Position numbers and translations under genes: made by a program. Shown piece after piece: positions 1-6,569 of a stretch of 6,642 nt of DNA; the first letter of the stretch is position 1, and every line of letters starts with the position of its first letter. This DNA comes from Bacteroidales bacterium M2 (GTDB lineage Bacteria; Bacteroidota; Bacteroidia; Bacteroidales; Muribaculaceae), in NCBI GenBank assembly GCA_001689415.1, contig LUJM01000029.1:1-6642 (forward strand), in the 5' to 3' direction. Below the pieces are notes generated by a model, which was not told the DNA's origin, did no database searches, and saw nothing but the letters and a program-made list of their open reading frames with translations.

Positions 1-14
1 GAGAGCCAAGCTCC

Positions 15-23
15 TATCGTTGC
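15..23 (+). promoter_or_regulatory. Possible Bacteroidetes -7 element (weak)
   Basis: TATCGTTGC differs at one position from the Bacteroidetes -7 consensus TAnnTTTG followed by C. If it is active, transcription would begin around base 28-32, ahead of the candidate structured RNA at 61-170. The matching -33 TTTG would fall just outside the left edge and cannot be seen, so this is only a suggestion. Confidence 0.2.
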
Positions 24-60
24 CGTCCTTTTGCATTATAAACCCTTAAGTAAACAGCAT

Positions 61-170
61 TGTGCCGCGACCCTACGAGAGTGGGGGATGACTGTGGGAA
101 TCAGCACGTCAGTTTTGTGCATCTTATCCCTCAAGTGATTATAGCCGGTGTGGAGCATAAGGCGGCGACA
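61..170 (+). ncRNA. Candidate structured RNA, family unknown
   Basis: By-eye folding gives a closed multi-branched structure. P1 pairs TGTGCCGC (61-68) with GCGGCGACA (162-170), 8 bp with G167 bulged. P2 is CCCTAC-GAGA-GTGGGG (71-86), 6 bp including one G-U pair and capped by a GNRA tetraloop. P3 pairs TGAC-T-GTG (89-96) with CACGTCA (105-111), with T93 bulged. P4 pairs CTTAT (123-127) with ATAAG (157-161), is extended by CTC/GAG (130-132/153-155), and its last base abuts P1, which would allow coaxial stacking. The G-U pair and GNRA loop favour the + strand. It matches none of the riboswitch cores I can recall (TPP, cobalamin, SAM, FMN, c-di-GMP-I, glycine), nor RNase P or tmRNA. It lies upstream of the next gene's promoter, so it is more likely a separate RNA or the 3' end of an earlier transcript than a leader of that gene. 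No terminator is evident directly after it. No thermodynamic calculation was made. Confidence 0.33.
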
Positions 171-296
171 TGTGTATTGCTATATTCGACGGCTCAAATT
201 CGTTTGCTTAATAGGATCGGATGAATAAAATGAGTTAACGGATGTTAAATCGGTAGCGTTATGACAGCAAAATTGTTCCGATAGTTGTCAAAAGAT

Positions 297-327
297 TTTG
301 CAAAGTGTAAAAAATGCTCTATCTTTG
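297..327 (+). promoter_or_regulatory. Bacteroidetes-type promoter of the first gene
   Basis: TTTG at 297-300 (-33 element), exactly 19 bp, then TATCTTTG at 320-327 (-7 element, consensus TAnnTTTG) followed by C. This is the arrangement known for the primary sigma factor of Bacteroides. Transcription should begin around 331-335, leaving a leader of about 80 nt before the TTG start at 414. The position also rules out translation from codons upstream of about 331 in this transcript. Confidence 0.8.
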
Positions 328-340
328 CACTCGCAAAGAT
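321..340. promoter_or_regulatory. Inverted repeat over the -7 box and start point
   Basis: ATCTTTGC (321-328), a 4-base spacer ACTC, and GCAAAGAT (333-340) form a perfect 8-bp inverted repeat. Its left arm is most of the -7 element. A third GCAAAG word sits at 300-305, overlapping the -33 TTTG. The symmetry could be a repressor operator or, if transcription starts early enough, a short hairpin at the very 5' end of the mRNA. Bacteroidetes promoters are often followed by C/G-containing words after TTTG, so part of the match may be chance. Confidence 0.4.
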
Positions 341-389
341 CTATTCTTGGATTTCGCTTAGTCCAGATTATTTTATCCGATTTGTTTAT

Positions 390-413
390 TATTCACAATT
401 AAATATTATTGTC
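390..413 (+). promoter_or_regulatory. A/T-rich translation initiation region of the first gene
   Basis: TATTCACA (390-397) is followed by an A/T-rich stretch up to the TTG start at 414. There is no Shine-Dalgarno-like purine run, as is usual in Bacteroidetes, where A/U-rich unstructured leaders support initiation. The same TATTCACA word and A/T-rich run precede the second gene at 2709-2736, which supports the choice of both starts. Confidence 0.4.
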
Positions 414-2618
414 TTGAAAACCTTTACTTCTTCAGCAGCTGTCGCAGCACTTTTACTCTGTAGTGCGGCAGCATCGGCTACGTCTATTCCAGGGCAGGAT
501 ATAACCCGCTACCTTTGGCGCGGCAATCACCAGTCTGCCCAGAGCGCCGTCTTTGGCGGAGAACGCCGCCAGCTTGTCGAATCAGCCGTTGCCCGCATGG
601 AGTCGGGTCGCACTCCTCGTTTTGCAGGCGAGCTGCAGGCGGTAAATCCTGATGGGACTTATGAACCGGACTTGATCGTAGAAAGCCGCGACCTCTATGG
701 CGACCTCGATGGCCCTGACGGAGATTTGTGGTATTATCATGGTGAGATTCATTATGATTATGTGAAGCATAATGATTATTGGACCGAGGCCCTGCCCAAA
801 TCGTTCGAGGTATCGATATACGACGGACGCATGCAGCTGCAAGGCGTTATCAAAGACACATTCGAGTTGAAAGACGACGAGGCCCGCGTACGCCTTGCCG
901 ACCTGCTTCCTATCGTTACCAGGAAATACTTCAACCAGGATGACCGATTGGAAATTGCAATGACAGTGATTGTCAATCCCAAGCCCTATGGCGTTCGTCC
1001 GTATACATATGTGTATTCGATCGACAATGAAAAAGACGCCAACGGCGACGATGTACCGGTACGTGTTATCAACGGTATGGTCAGCGACGTGCTTGATGCG
1101 TCAGATGCCAACGGAGAGAATGTGATCATGACCTTTATGCACGAGTATAACGACTCCGGCCTCACTGAAGAGGATATATATGACTCTGAGGATACCGGCG
1201 ATCCAATCTTTCGCGAGAATTTCTGGAATTACAACCTCGGCAACAAAATCGGCATGACCTCGTATGCCCGAGTTGACGACAAAGGCGAATTTACCGAAGT
1301 CTTTACTAAAACTACCAGGCTCTATCAGGCACAGGGCAACCAGCAAGACGACCTGCTGTCAATCACAATGGTGCACAACGGCAAGCCGGTTATCGTATAT
1401 CCTTATTACGAAGACCTTGTGTACGAACCGTTCTACTCTCAGACCGAAGACATGGTGCAGCGTCAGCCCAACAACCTTGTGGTAGAAGTTTACGAGCAGC
1501 CTGCCGTAGGTGAGAAGTTTGTGCTCAAACAAACCACTCGTATACCGGTTGTCAAAGGAACAGAGTCGGATGTTGTATACTCTTATTATGCAATAGGCTC
1601 GTTCCGCTATCGCGACGATGTTGTCTTTAACGGCGACAAAGCAGACTTTTTTGTGACCCGTCGCGATTATCTTGCCGGCGACAACGAGCGTCAGAGCTTC
1701 TTTGCCTACAACGCCGACGGAACTCTCAAACGCGATATATTCGCAAACACAGACAGCCACACACCGTTGTCGAACCTCGACGGATTCGACCCCATGGAGC
1801 TCTTTATCAGCAAGTCCGACGACAGCTATATCTTTAATTTTGTCAACATGCGCACCTTTGAGACCGAGCTGTCGCTCGACTACGGCTTGATGCTCGAAGG
1901 CGATGACGGCGAGCCCGATTATATGATGGCCAATCTCGACCGTGCGCTCACCGCCGACGGAAAATCGTTCTACTACGTTGCCGAGATGCGTGCCCCCGGT
2001 TACGACGACATCAACGATATCAACTATATGCGTGTCGTATGGCTCAACCGTGATGGCTCGTTCAACCACATGGACAATATAAACATGGGCAGCAATGTCA
2101 ACTATGCTACACTGTATCTCAACTCTATCGTGTTGCGCCCCGACTTCTTCCTCAGCGATAGCAAGCAGGAGTATATGATGCTCATCAAGCGTGCCCACAC
2201 CGACGGCACCACCGAAGAGCAGCTCCTCGTAGCCCAGGCGGCCGACAAGCAGAATCCTGCAGGCAAAGACCTGTTGCTGTTGGGTAATAGCGAGGCCGGC
2301 GTGCTTAAGAGTATCGTGCCCCAGCTTGGTAGCCAGAACCGCCTTGCCGTTACATATGTAGGAAGTGAAAAACTCACCACATATTACTACAACCTCCCGC
2401 TCGACGTAGTGTCAGGAATCGAGAGCGTTGCAGGTGCAAACGACGGCGATATCACAGTTTCGGGTAGCATCGTAAGCGCAGCCGGAGCAATCGAGATATA
2501 CAATTCGTGTGGCATCCGAGTGGCAACCGGTCACGACAGCATCGACCTCTCGGGCCTTGCATCAGGCATTTATATCGCACGCACAGCCACATCGGCCGTG
2601 AAGATTGCGGTAAAGTAA
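414..2618 (+). CDS. Large secreted protein with a C-terminal type IX sorting domain, function unknown
   Basis: 734 residues from a TTG start. The frame stays open upstream to 285, but that part overlaps the promoter at 297-327, and no in-frame ATG lies between the promoter and the signal peptide. TTG414 gives a fitting N-terminus: Lys2, a hydrophobic Ala/Leu core, and likely cleavage after Ala-Ser-Ala near residue 22. Cys16 follows LLL, a poor lipobox, so signal peptidase I processing is favoured.

The mature body (about 23-667) is acidic, rich in Asp, Tyr and Asn, with no catalytic motif I recognise. An Asp-rich loop at 97-104 (DxDGxDxD) looks like a Ca2+-binding loop. Short NxDG[TS] turns recur at about 78, 433 and 545, with DDKGEF at 288; these are typical of beta-propeller or beta-sandwich hairpins. 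Residues 668-734 form a Por/type IX sorting domain, so the product should be exported and surface-attached or released. It is probably first in an operon with the 2737-6531 gene. The only cysteine of the mature protein lies in the tail. Confidence 0.85.
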   Translation: MKTFTSSAAVAALLLCSAAASATSIPGQDITRYLWRGNHQSAQSAVFGGERRQLVESAVARMESGRTPRFAGELQAVNPDGTYEPDLIVESRDLYGDLDGPDGDLWYYHGEIHYDYVKHNDYWTEALPKSFEVSIYDGRMQLQGVIKDTFELKDDEARVRLADLLPIVTRKYFNQDDRLEIAMTVIVNPKPYGVRPYTYVYSIDNEKDANGDDVPVRVINGMVSDVLDASDANGENVIMTFMHEYNDSGLTEEDIYDSEDTGDPIFRENFWNYNLGNKIGMTSYARVDDKGEFTEVFTKTTRLYQAQGNQQDDLLSITMVHNGKPVIVYPYYEDLVYEPFYSQTEDMVQRQPNNLVVEVYEQPAVGEKFVLKQTTRIPVVKGTESDVVYSYYAIGSFRYRDDVVFNGDKADFFVTRRDYLAGDNERQSFFAYNADGTLKRDIFANTDSHTPLSNLDGFDPMELFISKSDDSYIFNFVNMRTFETELSLDYGLMLEGDDGEPDYMMANLDRALTADGKSFYYVAEMRAPGYDDINDINYMRVVWLNRDGSFNHMDNINMGSNVNYATLYLNSIVLRPDFFLSDSKQEYMMLIKRAHTDGTTEEQLLVAQAADKQNPAGKDLLLLGNSEAGVLKSIVPQLGSQNRLAVTYVGSEKLTTYYYNLPLDVVSGIESVAGANDGDITVSGSIVSAAGAIEIYNSCGIRVATGHDSIDLSGLASGIYIARTATSAVKIAVK
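2415..2615 (+). other. C-terminal sorting domain of the first protein
   Basis: Residues 668-734. It starts with GIESV, followed by short beta-strands, then IEIYNSCGIRV, SIDLSGLASGIYIA and a final VKIAVK. The order of an 'IYN..G..V' strand, 'IDLS.L..GIYI' and a K-x-x-x-K ending is characteristic of type A sorting domains in type IX secretion cargo (TIGR04183-like). In that system the domain directs passage over the outer membrane and is then removed or exchanged for an anchor. Assignment is by pattern only. Confidence 0.7.
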
Positions 2619-2657
2619 CAGCCTGACATATCCATCCTTCTGTTATACCCCCATTTA

Positions 2658-2690
2658 GCCGGAAATATTGGCCTTGCCATATTTTCCGGC
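2658..2690 (+). other. Intergenic hairpin without a U-tract
   Basis: GCCGGAAA (2658-2665) pairs with TTTCCGGC (2683-2690). The helix continues with TAT/ATA and GGC/GCC, with single bulges at T2669 and T2682, closing on a 3-base CTT loop. That gives about 14 bp in all. It is followed by CGGGGTGTAC rather than a run of T, so it is not a standard intrinsic terminator. It could stabilise or define the 3' end of the first cistron, act as a processing site, or partly attenuate transcription into the second gene. No TAnnTTTG box is visible between the genes. Confidence 0.55.
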
Positions 2691-2708
2691 CGGGGTGTAC
2701 ATTATGTC

Positions 2709-2736
2709 TATTCACACAATTCTCAATATTTTTATT
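2709..2736 (+). promoter_or_regulatory. A/T-rich translation initiation region of the second gene
   Basis: TATTCACA (2709-2716) followed by an A/T-rich stretch to ATG2737, closely resembling the region before the first gene (390-413). No Shine-Dalgarno is present. The in-frame ATG at 2704 and the TTG at 2668 would add residues that spoil the signal peptide, and the TTG lies inside the hairpin at 2658-2690. ATG2737 followed by AAAAAG is the better start. Confidence 0.45.
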
Positions 2737-5700
2737 ATGAAAAAGCTCTTACTAACATTTCTGCCGCTGTTGCTGGTGGTTCTCGGAGGCTTTACGGCCA
2801 CAGCCCAGGACTTCTCGGTGACAGTAACGTGGACCGTGCCCGGCTCGATCGAAGTCATCAAGGGCGGCAATCCGACATTGTCGTCGGCAGTTAAGCAGAC
2901 TCTGGCCCCCGGTCAGACCTCGTTTACTGTCACGGAAACAGACGCGGCTTATTGGTTCAAACCAACCGAAGGCTACACTCTCGAAGATGCATCTTACAAC
3001 GAGAGGAACAAATCGAGCATACTCAAGGTGGGTACCGATACCTACTACAAGCTCGACCCTACCTATAGCAAGTGGAAAGACCTCAACGGCCTCACCATTA
3101 GCCTTACAACCGGGCTGGTGGAGTATGACGGCAATTTTACCCTCGACATCGCCAACGGTGCCGATATGGTTAGCCTGACTATGTATGACTCCAACGGAGA
3201 TGCGACCCGCACTATTACGCCGCAAGATGGCAAAACAACTGTGCCATTGATCAAGGGCGAAACAACCCTATGGATTAAGACATCTTCCTACAAGGCTATA
3301 TACGAGGTTAAGTTAGGCAACGAGGTAATCGCATGGGCATCATTTAGATATACAGTGCCTATCACAAAAGACTGTGTTGTGTATATTGCCGGCACAGACC
3401 CCGCCTTGGTATCTACCAAGTATAATGTTACATTCAAGTTTGCCAACAACAACCCCGGTTGTGTAAAAAGTGTTCGTAACTGGACATCAGGTAAATTTGT
3501 AGAAGATTTCGCGGCCGGCTTCGAAGTTGTTTCCGGCACAATCCTGCAGGTAAACAAGGAAGATAACGGTGACTATACCTTCAACTCGTTTACAGCCAAC
3601 GGCAAAGAGGCCCGTTTTAACGAGAAAATCACAATAGAAGAGAACACAGAATTTGTGATTGATGCAACTACAAAGGTATATCCGTCGCTCTCGACCACAG
3701 CTTATATCACCGATATCGAAGGTGTGACCTTCTCAAACAGTCAGTACGACACCTCTGCAAAGGAAATCACTGTTACCAAAGTAGCCGACAGAGCAGCCAA
3801 CACCGTTAGCCTTGGCAGCTATAATGTCAAAGTGCCTACAACAGAGTATACTCTTGGCGATATCTCCGGCAAGACACGAAACGTATTCTTTGATATAAAA
3901 GAAGGTTACTGGCTCAAAGAAGGCGTGTATGCACGCCCCGAAGAACCCGATATGATATACTTTGCCGGAGCTTCGGCATTCAGTGTCGACCAGGCCCCCG
4001 TATATCTCAACATCGGCAAGATAAACTTTGACACCCCTGTTAAAATCTACTATCAGGGACCTGCTAATACCGCACGTCTCCGTGCCAAATACTCAGGTGG
4101 CGGCGATCTGTATACCGTTACCTATGAAGGCGCCAATGCCGACGGAAGCCTGTCGCAGGGCTGGTCTGAAATCAAGATAGACCCCGAGTATGACAGCTTC
4201 TTCGAACTTTCTATGCCTAAAGAGGGTGCAACTGCAAAATACGAGCGTTTTGCATGTCTCGACGGTAAAGTGCTGGTTCCCAACAGCGACGAAGCCGATG
4301 CCCCCGGCGTATACCAGAATATCGTATTTAAAGATAATTCGATAATCTATGTCTTCTTCCAGGAAGAAACCCCTAAGGCACACACCATTACCTTCCTTAC
4401 CGCAGGCGATGCCAAAGCAAGCCTCTCGAATGGCGGTGTCACCTTTACCGATTTCTCTAAGCCAATAGTTGGTTATGGAGATATGGAGTATACCCTCACC
4501 CCCGAGGCCGGTACTAAAGTGTTGGTCAACGGAAAGGAAGTAGCTTCAGGCAAATATACCTTTACAGCCCAGGGCGGCTCGACTACCAAGATACAGCTTG
4601 TAAAAGAAGGATTTGGTACTCTTGCATGCTCAACCGAACCTGCAAGCGGCTCTACTGTAAAGACTCTCGAATCGATAGATTTCGTGCTCGAAATGTCGAA
4701 CTTCGAACAGGGTAGCAGTGTAATGCTTGTCAACGATGCCGCAACATGGATTAGCCTAAGCAACGGCACCGCCAATTTGGCCCTTAAGTCTGTCGAAGCC
4801 GGCGAACCCACCGAGGCCGGTGTGCCCGTAGCCATTACATTGGCAAAACCTGTGACAACAGCCGGAACATACACGCTTACTATCCCGGCCGGCGTGGCTT
4901 ACGAGACCATTCCGAGTGCAGACTGGTCGTCGTATGACCGTACAGCCCAGTCGCGTGTAAACCCCGACATGGAAGTCACTATAACAGTAGACCCCAATAT
5001 GGTATACCAGTGGACAATCGCCCCTGCCGCCGGCAGCGAGAACGATATGCCCGAAGACGATGTGATAATCACACTTAGCCTGCCCCAGGTGAAGACCCTC
5101 AGCAGCGAGGCCTTCGAAGCCGGAAACGGTCCTTGGCTTACATATAACGGCGAAAGCATCGCACGCAGCGAAGATTTCTACACCAAACCGGGCTGGGATT
5201 ATACCATGACCATGGCCACCTATGGCAAACCCGCTATAGCTATCGCAATCAGCAAGGAAATATTCAAACTTGCCGGAGAACTCGTCATCACAGCCGACGA
5301 GGGAGCCTTTACCGTTAACGGCAGCGAGGCATCTCCGGAACTCAACTACTCGGCAAAATTTGGCAAAACCGTAGAATATACATATGAATTCACACCGGCT
5401 GCCAATACAGAAATCACCGACTGGACAGAGTTTACACTCACCTTCCCTGAAGCAAAGACTGTTACTGTAGATGAGGCTAACGCCTACTTCGTATTTATGC
5501 AGGGCTATTCGTGGGGCACTATGGATGTAGATGTTACAACCAACGGCAACACTGTTACCCTCAAGCCGGTGAGCAGCTCGGCACCCAAGGCCGGCGCACT
5601 GACCTTTAGAATCGGCGAAGGTACCTTTATCATTGACGGCGTTAACCGCTCACCTGAAATCTCAAGTTCGTGGACTCTCAAGCGTACAACACCTGTCAAC

Positions 5701-6531
5701 TTCGAATGGAACCCCGATCCGACCGGCAATATCGTCAACGAGGGTTACGGCATATATGCCGCTATCGGCTTTGACGAGTCAGAGACCGTGAAATTGGGCG
5801 ACAACTTCCGCGATATCGTTGTTAAGTTCAACGATGCCGTTCTGCCCTCTTATGATTGGGAAAATGAAGACGTTATGGGCAAAGAAGTCGTGACCGAAGG
5901 TTACAATGTACTGCTTATCAACGTATATGGCGGTGACGAAAAGGCCGAGGGCAAACTCTCGGTATCGATACCTGCCGGAGCACTTCTCATCTCGGGCGAG
6001 CCTAATCCCGAGGCTATCAACTATACCTGGACTGTCGTAGCAAAGAAAGACTTTACTTACGTCATCACACCCGCACCCGACAGCACAGTTAAAGAGCTCA
6101 GCTCTCTTACGATCGAGTTTACCAATGCCACGACAGCCGTTCTCCACGACAGCTTCGTGAATGGCTGGATCGGCGTATGGAAGGGTTACAGCATGGTGGC
6201 CAGCGCTACAAGTGTAGAAGCTGTTGCAGGTGCAGAGCATCCGACATTCAAGGTTATGATTGATCCTATAACCGAGGCCGGTAACTATCGAATCACCTTC
6301 TCGATGCAGACATTCTACTTAGACAATGCCCAGGGCTCAGACTTTATCGAGGCCAAGTATGTAGTAGATCCCAACTACAGCGGAATCGAAGGCGTTGACG
6401 CCGAGAGCGGTCTCTTTACCGTCTATAACCTCCAGGGCATCCTCGTGCTCCGCGATGCGGCAGCCGACGAGCTCAAAGCCCTCCCTGCCGGTATCTATAT
6501 CGTAAACGGCAAGAAGGTAGCCCTCAAGTAA
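2737..6531 (+). CDS. Large modular secreted protein: N-terminal beta modules, five Ig-like repeats, C-terminal sorting tail
   Basis: 1264 residues starting at ATG2737, which gives a classic signal peptide: Lys2-Lys3, a Leu/Val core and TATAQ at 20-24, with mature start near Asp25. No lipobox is present.

Residues 25-624 appear to hold about six diverged beta modules, roughly 25-125, 126-225, 228-316, 320-445, 449-545 and 547-624. The last has the 'YTLTPEAGTKVLVNGKEV' style seen in bacterial surface repeats related to InlB B-repeats; this comparison is tentative. Residues 627-1215 contain five Ig-like repeats. Residues 1216-1264 are a C-terminal tail ending AGIYIVNGKKVALK, as in type IX secreted proteins of Bacteroidales.

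No enzyme motif is seen, and the beta-repeat build suggests a surface adhesin, scaffold or ligand-binding protein (inference). It lies 118 bp after the first gene, has no promoter of its own that I can see, and is followed by a strong terminator, so it is probably the last gene of a two-gene operon. Four cysteines are scattered in the mature chain. Confidence 0.88.
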   Translation: MKKLLLTFLPLLLVVLGGFTATAQDFSVTVTWTVPGSIEVIKGGNPTLSSAVKQTLAPGQTSFTVTETDAAYWFKPTEGYTLEDASYNERNKSSILKVGTDTYYKLDPTYSKWKDLNGLTISLTTGLVEYDGNFTLDIANGADMVSLTMYDSNGDATRTITPQDGKTTVPLIKGETTLWIKTSSYKAIYEVKLGNEVIAWASFRYTVPITKDCVVYIAGTDPALVSTKYNVTFKFANNNPGCVKSVRNWTSGKFVEDFAAGFEVVSGTILQVNKEDNGDYTFNSFTANGKEARFNEKITIEENTEFVIDATTKVYPSLSTTAYITDIEGVTFSNSQYDTSAKEITVTKVADRAANTVSLGSYNVKVPTTEYTLGDISGKTRNVFFDIKEGYWLKEGVYARPEEPDMIYFAGASAFSVDQAPVYLNIGKINFDTPVKIYYQGPANTARLRAKYSGGGDLYTVTYEGANADGSLSQGWSEIKIDPEYDSFFELSMPKEGATAKYERFACLDGKVLVPNSDEADAPGVYQNIVFKDNSIIYVFFQEETPKAHTITFLTAGDAKASLSNGGVTFTDFSKPIVGYGDMEYTLTPEAGTKVLVNGKEVASGKYTFTAQGGSTTKIQLVKEGFGTLACSTEPASGSTVKTLESIDFVLEMSNFEQGSSVMLVNDAATWISLSNGTANLALKSVEAGEPTEAGVPVAITLAKPVTTAGTYTLTIPAGVAYETIPSADWSSYDRTAQSRVNPDMEVTITVDPNMVYQWTIAPAAGSENDMPEDDVIITLSLPQVKTLSSEAFEAGNGPWLTYNGESIARSEDFYTKPGWDYTMTMATYGKPAIAIAISKEIFKLAGELVITADEGAFTVNGSEASPELNYSAKFGKTVEYTYEFTPAANTEITDWTEFTLTFPEAKTVTVDEANAYFVFMQGYSWGTMDVDVTTNGNTVTLKPVSSSAPKAGALTFRIGEGTFIIDGVNRSPEISSSWTLKRTTPVNFEWNPDPTGNIVNEGYGIYAAIGFDESETVKLGDNFRDIVVKFNDAVLPSYDWENEDVMGKEVVTEGYNVLLINVYGGDEKAEGKLSVSIPAGALLISGEPNPEAINYTWTVVAKKDFTYVITPAPDSTVKELSSLTIEFTNATTAVLHDSFVNGWIGVWKGYSMVASATSVEAVAGAEHPTFKVMIDPITEAGNYRITFSMQTFYLDNAQGSDFIEAKYVVDPNYSGIEGVDAESGLFTVYNLQGILVLRDAAADELKALPAGIYIVNGKKVALK
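4615..6381 (+). repeat. Five diverged Ig-like protein repeats in the second gene
   Basis: Units by residue: R1 627-755, R2 756-878, R3 879-986, R4 987-1104, R5 1105-1215. Each begins with a strand plus a 'xxPAxxS/T' turn: TEPASGSTV, IAPAAGSEN, FTPAANTEI, NPDPTGNIV and ITPAPDSTV. A hydrophobic strand follows (IDFVL, VIITL, FTLTF, IVVKF, LTIEF). Each then has an 'xAGxLxxxI' strand near 709, 846, 952, 1071 and 1181, and in R2-R4 this is followed by GxFxxxG and a closing strand with W or Y. The layout resembles SbsA/Big_5-type Ig-like domains. DNA identity between units is low, so these are old duplications rather than recent tandem copies. Confidence 0.7.
6382..6528 (+). other. C-terminal sorting tail of the second protein
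   Basis: Residues 1216-1264, starting GIEGV. The key parts are FTVYNLQGILV, an acidic/Ala stretch, LKALPAGIYIVNGKK and a terminal VALK. This short 'YNLQG.....L..LP.GIYIVNGKK' form is very common at the ends of large exported proteins of Prevotella- and Muribaculaceae-like bacteria and is a variant of the type A sorting signal. It differs from the longer tail of the upstream gene, although both begin GIE(S/G)V and end in Lys. Assignment is by pattern. Confidence 0.7.
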
Positions 6532-6569
6532 AGAACGGTCGACTATTGACCATAAATAATTAAAACCCC

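Larger units (their letters stand above)
1..296. other. Left intergenic region without a convincing protein gene
   Basis: No long reading frame with a plausible start lies here on either strand. Frame 1 of the + strand is open from the window edge to a TGA at 136-138 (45 codons), so the tail of an upstream gene cannot be excluded. The encoded residues resemble no family I recognise, and the frame runs through the candidate RNA fold at 61-170. On the minus strand a 12-codon frame opens at an ATG at 36-34 and leaves the window, too short to judge. Bases 183-296 are A/T-rich. They contain a small CAAA-TTCG-TTTG hairpin (195-206), a GTTAAC palindrome (234-239) and the repeated words GGATGAA/GGATGTT, but no clear terminator. 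The promoter of the first gene begins at the right end. Confidence 0.6.

Noticed and set aside
34..110. Small minus-strand frame starting MHKTDVLIP that ends in a TAATG overlap with another frame running off the left edge
   Set aside because: It is only about two dozen codons, has no visible promoter, lies within the candidate RNA fold, and the second frame has just 12 visible codons. It cannot be supported without more sequence.
285..413. Upstream extension of the first gene from TTG285
   Set aside because: This stretch contains the promoter at 297-327 and would put 43 extra residues before the signal peptide.
447..461. Lipoprotein signal at Cys16 of the first protein
   Set aside because: The residues before Cys are Leu-Leu-Leu. 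A lipobox needs a small residue at -1, and an ordinary cleavage site (Ala-Ser-Ala) follows.
1359..2198. 279-codon open frame on the minus strand
   Set aside because: It is the antisense shadow of the first gene. Its Val/Ile/His-rich composition is what codons for Asp, Tyr and Asn give when read backwards, and there is no signal, domain or promoter for it.
2668..2736. Upstream extension of the second gene from TTG2668 or ATG2704
   Set aside because: It starts inside the hairpin or adds non-signal residues. ATG2737 gives a clean Lys-Lys-Leu signal peptide and is preceded by an A/T-rich initiation region.
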